Shown here: positions 6,220 to 9,887 of the stretch, piece by piece | Numbering within the stretch: position 1 is the stretch's first letter | Layout of the letters: each line of letters begins with the position of its first letter | Assembly (NCBI GenBank): GCA_002402725.1 | Contig: DHGL01000040.1 | Span: forward strand, 1 to 9,887 | Direction: 5' to 3' | Length of the DNA: 9,887 nt | Source: Anaerolineaceae bacterium UBA4799 | GTDB taxonomy: Bacteria > Chloroflexota > Anaerolineae > Anaerolineales > Anaerolineaceae | Translations under genes and position numbers: made by a program | The notes under the pieces: model-generated | The model's input: the letters and a program-made list of their open reading frames with translations, nothing else | Told to the model about the DNA's origin: nothing | Database searches by the model: none

Positions 6220-7107
6220 CTAGAAGGCAGATTCCTTTTGTTTATGCAGAAGGGTACGAAAAGCGACCATTCCCAAAAAAAATGGGGTCCAAAAAGTGAT
6301 CGCTCGAAATGCAAGAGTGAGAAGAGCAGCGCTTTCCAGGTCAACTCCCAAAGAATTTAATGCCAGGGTCATCATGCCTTCCACAACTCCTATCCCAGAA
6401 GGTGTAGGTGAAATAATTGTAAAAAGATAACCCAGCGTAAAGCCACCAATTACAACCCCCGGATCAAATGCGAGTCCAAATGCCAGAAAAAGTGAAGATA
6501 ATATAGCAATCAACAACGCTTTATTCACAAAAGCAAGACCGATAGGCAGAAACAAGAGCCGAATATTATTATGGATCGTTTGGGCTCCTATATGAATTTC
6601 TTCTGAAAAATGGATGACCTGTTCATCGCTTATGCTTTTCTTTTTTGAAAAAATACGAATAATGCGGTTGAGTATTTGAAAAATGACACCCAGGATTTTT
6701 TTCAACAAATCAAGGTGTGTGCTACTTAAGAATAGTATTAAAACCAACCCACCAATAATTCCTCCCAACAGGCAGGTGGCAGCAATTTCGAGCCAGGTTA
6801 GCTGTTGGTGTGACTGCAAAATGAGCAGACCGAGCAGCGAGGCAACAAAGAGCGCAAAATAATCAAGCAGGATATAAAGCATGCAGGCGAAAGTAACCCG
6901 CGCGCTTGAAATCTCCTTTTCTCTAGCGTCTGATATGAACAGCATCAGCGAAGCAATTCCTGCTGAAGGGGTAACAATACCTAAGAAGTTAACCGCCGCT
7001 GAACTTAGTACAATCATATGTAAAAATGTTTCTTTGATTCCAACTAGCCGATAAATCACAAGATAGGAAAATCCCATTGTGGTAATCCACAAAAGTACAA
7101 GAATCAA
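6220..7107 (-). CDS. UPF0104/LPG-synthase-TM family flippase-like membrane protein, frame intact from here
   Basis: A polytopic inner-membrane protein related to the flippase-like half of lysylphosphatidylglycerol synthase (UPF0104). Family signatures are IVTPSAGIAS (44-53 of this frame) and ISPTPSGIGVVEGMM (232-246), with seven or eight hydrophobic segments. A role in moving or anchoring a lipid-linked product is likely by family and by its CDP-alcohol transferase neighbour, but unproven. The only standard start in this frame is a TTG at 7107, with no ribosome site and inside a hydrophobic helix, so it is unlikely to be the real start. The frame is open and protein-like for 56 codons further upstream; see the entry at 7108-7281. 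The full product would be about 352 residues, the normal family size. Confidence 0.85.
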   Translation of the reverse strand: MILVLLWITTMGFSYLVIYRLVGIKETFLHMIVLSSAAVNFLGIVTPSAGIASLMLFISDAREKEISSARVTFACMLYILLDYFALFVASLLGLLILQSHQQLTWLEIAATCLLGGIIGGLVLILFLSSTHLDLLKKILGVIFQILNRIIRIFSKKKSISDEQVIHFSEEIHIGAQTIHNNIRLLFLPIGLAFVNKALLIAILSSLFLAFGLAFDPGVVIGGFTLGYLFTIISPTPSGIGVVEGMMTLALNSLGVDLESAALLTLAFRAITFWTPFFLGMVAFRTLLHKQKESAF

Positions 7108-7281
7108 TGCCAGGAGAACGAAGCAAGGTTGCGCATGACCCAGAATGCTTACAATCTCCGAAACTTCTGAGATTTGAGTCAGGACAAAGACTAAAGCAAT
7201 AAAAAGAATCAGCGAGAAAAGAAATTTTTTTATGGCATCTTTTCCTTCGGCATAGTCATAATCCCCAAACCTTTTTCATCA
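7108..7281 (-). other. Frame-disrupted N-terminus of the UPF0104 gene
   Basis: Upstream of TTG 7107 the same frame continues to 7275 and reads a charged start then two hydrophobic stretches (KKFLFSLILFIALVFVL, then CFVLLALILVLLW across the junction), the expected first helices. No ATG, GTG or TTG occurs in it. An ATG at 7279-7277 overlaps the TSUP stop as TGATG, a translational-coupling layout, but reads only seven codons (MKKVWGL, stop at 7258-7256). Removing one A from the A5 run after that ATG (7276-7272) joins it to the long frame as MKRFGDYDYAEG. The gene is thus frameshifted, recoded by a +1 slip, or the sequence has an indel. Confidence 0.65.
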
Positions 7282-8064
7282 GTAATTCGAGGTAAAAATC
7301 ATCAGTACACCCAGGCAAACAAATACACCGCTGACTATTTTTTCGAGCGTTTTCTCACTTACCCTGTTCGCAAGTCTGGATGTTAGCAGGCCACCAATAA
7401 TCGAGCCGATCGCCACGACTATTCCTGATAAGAAATTTACATTCCCATGAAGAGCATACCCAATCGTTCCCGAAGCAGCGGTTAAGGACATGATCAATGA
7501 TGAAGTACCAATCGCCTTATGAATGGGAAATTTAAGGACGAGAACGAGGACTAGCAAAAATGCCATTCCTCCTCCAGCCCCGACCAATCCGCTCATTCCT
7601 CCAAGCAATAACCCAATCCCGAGTGAAACCAATACCGTTTTAGGAGTAAGCGGTTGGGTATTTTCAGTTTCTATCCGGGGTTTTGAAGGAAGTATCGATT
7701 TTCTCCACATGGCAATGGCCATGATGAAAATCATGACGATAAACCCTACCCCCATCTGTCCGCCGGTTAAGGCCTGATTTGCAAACAGGGAACCGACCTG
7801 GGCGCCAACGATGGCTCCAAGAGCAAGCCAGAGCCCTGATTTAATATTTACATTCCCGTTTTTATAGTAAGACCAGGCGACGAATAGGGGGGTAATGACA
7901 TCAACAAATAAACTCGTCCCAATCGCTGAATGCATTGAAAAACCGAGTAAAACAGATAAAAGAGGTACAACAACCACCACTCCGCTTGCGCCGGTTAAAC
8001 CAACAACACTTCCCGTCAGTAAGCCAATGCCAATCAAACTAACCATTTGTACGTCCAAGGACAT
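7279..8064 (-). CDS. TSUP (TauE/SafE) family membrane permease
   Basis: A 261-residue inner-membrane transporter of the TSUP family (Pfam TauE), whose members move sulfite, sulfoacetate, sulfonates or other organic anions. It has about eight membrane segments in two homologous halves. Residues 12-52 (GIGLLTGSVVGLTGASG through HSAIGTSL) repeat at 149-189 (GIGLLLGGMSGLVGAGGG through HKAIGTSSL), and both halves carry a GNVN-x2-SG loop (70-77 and 207-213). The start is supported by AAGGA ending ten bases before the ATG. It begins 22 bases after the DegV stop, and its stop overlaps the probable UPF0104 start. Family is secure; the substrate is not visible, and nothing in the window points to sulfur metabolism. 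Confidence 0.95.
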   Translation of the reverse strand: MSLDVQMVSLIGIGLLTGSVVGLTGASGVVVVVPLLSVLLGFSMHSAIGTSLFVDVITPLFVAWSYYKNGNVNIKSGLWLALGAIVGAQVGSLFANQALTGGQMGVGFIVMIFIMAIAMWRKSILPSKPRIETENTQPLTPKTVLVSLGIGLLLGGMSGLVGAGGGMAFLLVLVLVLKFPIHKAIGTSSLIMSLTAASGTIGYALHGNVNFLSGIVVAIGSIIGGLLTSRLANRVSEKTLEKIVSGVFVCLGVLMIFTSNY

Positions 8065-8086
8065 GACCAGGCGATCCTTTCCTTTG

Positions 8087-8938
8087 TTATGCTGCTGTGT
8101 AAAAAACTAATCCCAATGTCCCTGGCCCTGCATGAACGCCAATGACTGGTCCCATGTCAGATGTGATTAATTCAATACAATTGAATTGATCCCTGATTGA
8201 ATGCTCAAATTGTGTGGCTTCTTGGGGAGTATTTCCGTGCAAGACCGCTATGTGGACAGGTTGATCACCAACTTTTTCCTTCATTAACTCTAACAACCGT
8301 GAAAGCGAACGATTTCGAGTGCGTTGTTTTTCTAAAGGTTCTATCCTTCCGTTACTAATGTATAAAATTGGCTTGATATCAAGGGCTGAACCTAAAAATG
8401 CCGTACCTCCCCCAATTCTTCCGCCTTTATGTAAATATTCCAGCGTTTTTACCGTGAAAATTACATTTAGACGCTTTTTAATGTCGTCAACCAACTTTAA
8501 AATGCTTTGGGCATCCTGACCCTGTCCCGCCGCTCTGGCAGCAGCGAGCGACATCATCCCAAGGCCGAGAGAAACTGATTCAGAATCGACAATATGAACA
8601 GGAATTTTAGTAAAATGTTCATTGGCCATTTCAGCGGATTGAATAGTCGCACTCATGTGATGCGAAATCACAATCGTAATAATTTCATCAACCTCATCAG
8701 CGAGTTTATTATAAATATTGACAAAATCATCCACAGTCGGCTGCGCAGTCGTCGGTAATTTTTTACTGGCAGCGAGAAGTTTATAAAATTCCGCATCATT
8801 CAAATCTATGCCAGCACGGTAGGTCTTATCACCAAACGTAACATAAATAGGTGCGATATGAATTCCCAACTCCTCCCCTCGTGCTGGGGATAACGAACAT
8901 GTCCCATCTGTAACAATGGCTACTTTTCGGTTTTTCAT
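8087..8938 (-). CDS. DegV family fatty-acid-binding protein
   Basis: A 283-residue cytoplasmic protein of the DegV/FakB family. DegV proteins bind one fatty acid and, as FakB, present it to the kinase FakA, giving acyl-phosphate for the phospholipid acyltransferases. Landmarks in order are TDGTCSLS (10-17), PTTAQPT (62-68), SATIQSA (96-102), DSESVSLGLG (118-127), YLHKGGRIGGG (168-178), LDIKPIL (186-192) and GPVIGVHAGPGTLG (263-276). The common TDST has become TDGT and the common SGTYQSA is SATIQSA; both are modest changes near the lipid pocket. The ribosome site AGGAAGGA lies nine bases before the ATG. No FakA-like kinase is in the window. Placement directly behind a PlsY-like remnant supports a link to acyl-phosphate use. 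Confidence 0.95.
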   Translation of the reverse strand: MKNRKVAIVTDGTCSLSPARGEELGIHIAPIYVTFGDKTYRAGIDLNDAEFYKLLAASKKLPTTAQPTVDDFVNIYNKLADEVDEIITIVISHHMSATIQSAEMANEHFTKIPVHIVDSESVSLGLGMMSLAAARAAGQGQDAQSILKLVDDIKKRLNVIFTVKTLEYLHKGGRIGGGTAFLGSALDIKPILYISNGRIEPLEKQRTRNRSLSRLLELMKEKVGDQPVHIAVLHGNTPQEATQFEHSIRDQFNCIELITSDMGPVIGVHAGPGTLGLVFYTAA

Positions 8939-8966
8939 CGTCTAGTCCTTCCTCAATTAGATGTGC

Positions 8967-9218
8967 TTAGAATTCTTGCTTGATCGCCAGTGCATGCTGC
9001 GTTCCGTAACATGCTTTGATTGGAGCAAGTCCGCACGCTGAAGTCATCAGCAGACAGGCCGGAGTGAATATTCTCAGCACTGACCCGCGTGTGGTCGTGT
9101 CTCCCGTTCTTGCACTGCTCATTTTCCGGATATCCACGCCTTTTACCAGTACTAAAAGTATCCAACCAAAAGGGATGGCTGCCAGGAAACATGAGAATAA
9201 TAGACTGAGAAATATTTT
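8967..9218 (-). pseudogene. Truncated, frameshifted PlsY-like acyltransferase remnant
   Basis: Read in the frame directly after the MBL stop, this stretch is open for 83 codons and resembles the N-terminal third of PlsY, the membrane acyl-phosphate:glycerol-3-phosphate acyltransferase. LLFSCFLAAIPFGWILLVLV matches the first helix with its IPFG, followed by KGVDIRKMSSARTGDTTTRG, the place of the GSGNxGATN motif, where the Asn and a Gly are replaced. PlsY is about 200 residues; here the rest is gone and DegV starts 28 bases later. The frame has no standard start of its own. A TTG at 9222 with AAAGGAG (9234-9240) lies one frame off and would join it if one A were removed from the A5 run after it. 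A different 89-codon frame from that TTG has no protein character. Confidence 0.5.
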
Positions 9219-9887
9219 TCAATTTTCCAGTAACTCCTTTTCTTCAAACGTGAACCAGTTTTCTCCTTGTAGGATGACTGAATCAATTCGGGAGATTAAT
9301 TCATGCGGATTCGCTTCAGACCCATGCAGATCGTAATGAATTGGGAGGATATAGGGTACTGTCATTCTCTTGGCCATTTCAATAACAACGGATTTATATT
9401 TATCAGGTCCTATCGGCGAAGTGCGCCAGGGCAGGCATAAAATATCCGGGTGAATTTCTGGAGGAAATTGATGAGCATCACCGATATGCAATAAATCTGC
9501 ATCATCATGGATTAAAAATGAAAGTGGTGTTCCTCCTGGATCGGGGATCTTAAAGCGAAAGAGCAAACTGATGATGAAATAAACCGGGTCTTTCACCACA
9601 CTAAAACCTGGCATAATCTCGATGTTTTCAATACGCTCTCCAACGGTCACTGGTTGAAGACGGGAAGAAGGCACCCCAATTTTTGATGCAATCTCGCACA
9701 CGTCTTGAGAAGCCAATACAATGCCGGTGGGAATCTGAGCCACCTTCCCGAGATGGTCCTTGTGGGCATGCGAAACACAAATATACTCAACTTCCGGTAA
9801 AGGACTCCGTGTAAAGTCCGGATCGATCAGGAGATGATGCCTGCCAATAATTTCCACACATGAGTGTCCAAGGTAACGAATTTTCAT
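9219..9887 (-). CDS. MBL-fold (UlaG-like) metal-dependent hydrolase
   Basis: A 222-residue cytoplasmic metallo-beta-lactamase-fold protein close to the UlaG/YtnP-like 'L-ascorbate lactonase' group. It starts with MKIRYLGHSCVEI, normal for this group, has LLIDPDF (19-25) and the metal motif SHAHKDHLG (His40, His42, Asp44, His45). GDAHQF (Asp137, His139) and LPIHYD (His184) supply the other ligands. There is no signal peptide. The ATG falls on the last bases of the window, so the ribosome site is outside and a longer N-terminus cannot be ruled out, though the family start argues against it. Its 3' end contains the ribosome site for the following PlsY-like gene. The substrate is unknown; it is the first visible member of the - strand run. 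Confidence 0.92.
   Translation of the reverse strand: MKIRYLGHSCVEIIGRHHLLIDPDFTRSPLPEVEYICVSHAHKDHLGKVAQIPTGIVLASQDVCEIASKIGVPSSRLQPVTVGERIENIEIMPGFSVVKDPVYFIISLLFRFKIPDPGGTPLSFLIHDDADLLHIGDAHQFPPEIHPDILCLPWRTSPIGPDKYKSVVIEMAKRMTVPYILPIHYDLHGSEANPHELISRIDSVILQGENWFTFEEKELLEN

Noticed and set aside
7523..7777. + strand frames opposite the TSUP and DegV genes
   Set aside because: Shadows of the conserved - strand genes, with low-complexity composition.
7861..7871. 11-base copy of part of the HxlR dyad region (TTTATAGTAAG)
   Set aside because: It lies inside the TSUP coding sequence, lacks the second half-site and is AT-rich, so chance is likely.
8953..9222. 89-codon frame from TTG 9222
   Set aside because: The translation has no protein-like pattern, whereas the neighbouring frame matches PlsY; this frame is most likely a result of the indel.

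Overview
The window reads as bacterial chromosome with moderate GC (mid-40s percent by eye), tightly packed genes, clear Shine-Dalgarno sites and no phage, transposon, CRISPR, tRNA or rRNA signal. The gene mix (an F420/FMN luciferase-like oxidoreductase, FrnE-type DsbA proteins, DegV, TSUP, a UPF0104-type membrane protein and a PlsY-like remnant with an ARTG-type motif) would fit a Chloroflexota/Anaerolineae-like or other DegV-bearing lineage. That placement is a low-confidence inference.

Left block, + strand, 42-4080: an HxlR-family regulator with an N-terminal Cys and a perfect operator-like dyad just behind its -10 box leads a run of a YHS-domain protein, a luciferase-like flavin/F420 oxidoreductase, a cytoplasmic DsbA/FrnE protein (CPWC), a YgiD/DODA-type extradiol dioxygenase and, after a 243-base gap holding a 12-bp stem-loop, a second FrnE-like protein (CVWC). 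Together these look like a thiol/electrophile (quinone or aromatic) stress or catabolic operon under a redox-sensing repressor.

Middle, 4081-5444: two gene-poor stretches flank a small DUF2231-type membrane protein on the - strand. The first holds a possible folded RNA or dyad element (4193-4272) and a doubtful decayed reading frame. The second is AT-rich, with a weak terminator-like hairpin facing the + direction.

Right block, - strand, 9887-5445, read in the order MBL-fold hydrolase, PlsY-like remnant, DegV fatty-acid-binding protein, TSUP permease, UPF0104/flippase-like membrane protein, CDP-alcohol phosphatidyltransferase. Several members fit phospholipid synthesis or membrane remodelling: DegV proteins carry fatty acids, PlsY acylates glycerol-3-phosphate, and CDP-alcohol transferases make head groups. 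Two members look damaged in the same way. The PlsY-like gene and the UPF0104 gene each read correctly only if one A is removed from an A5 run directly after the start codon. In addition the PlsY gene is cut to about 84 residues and has lost key motif residues.
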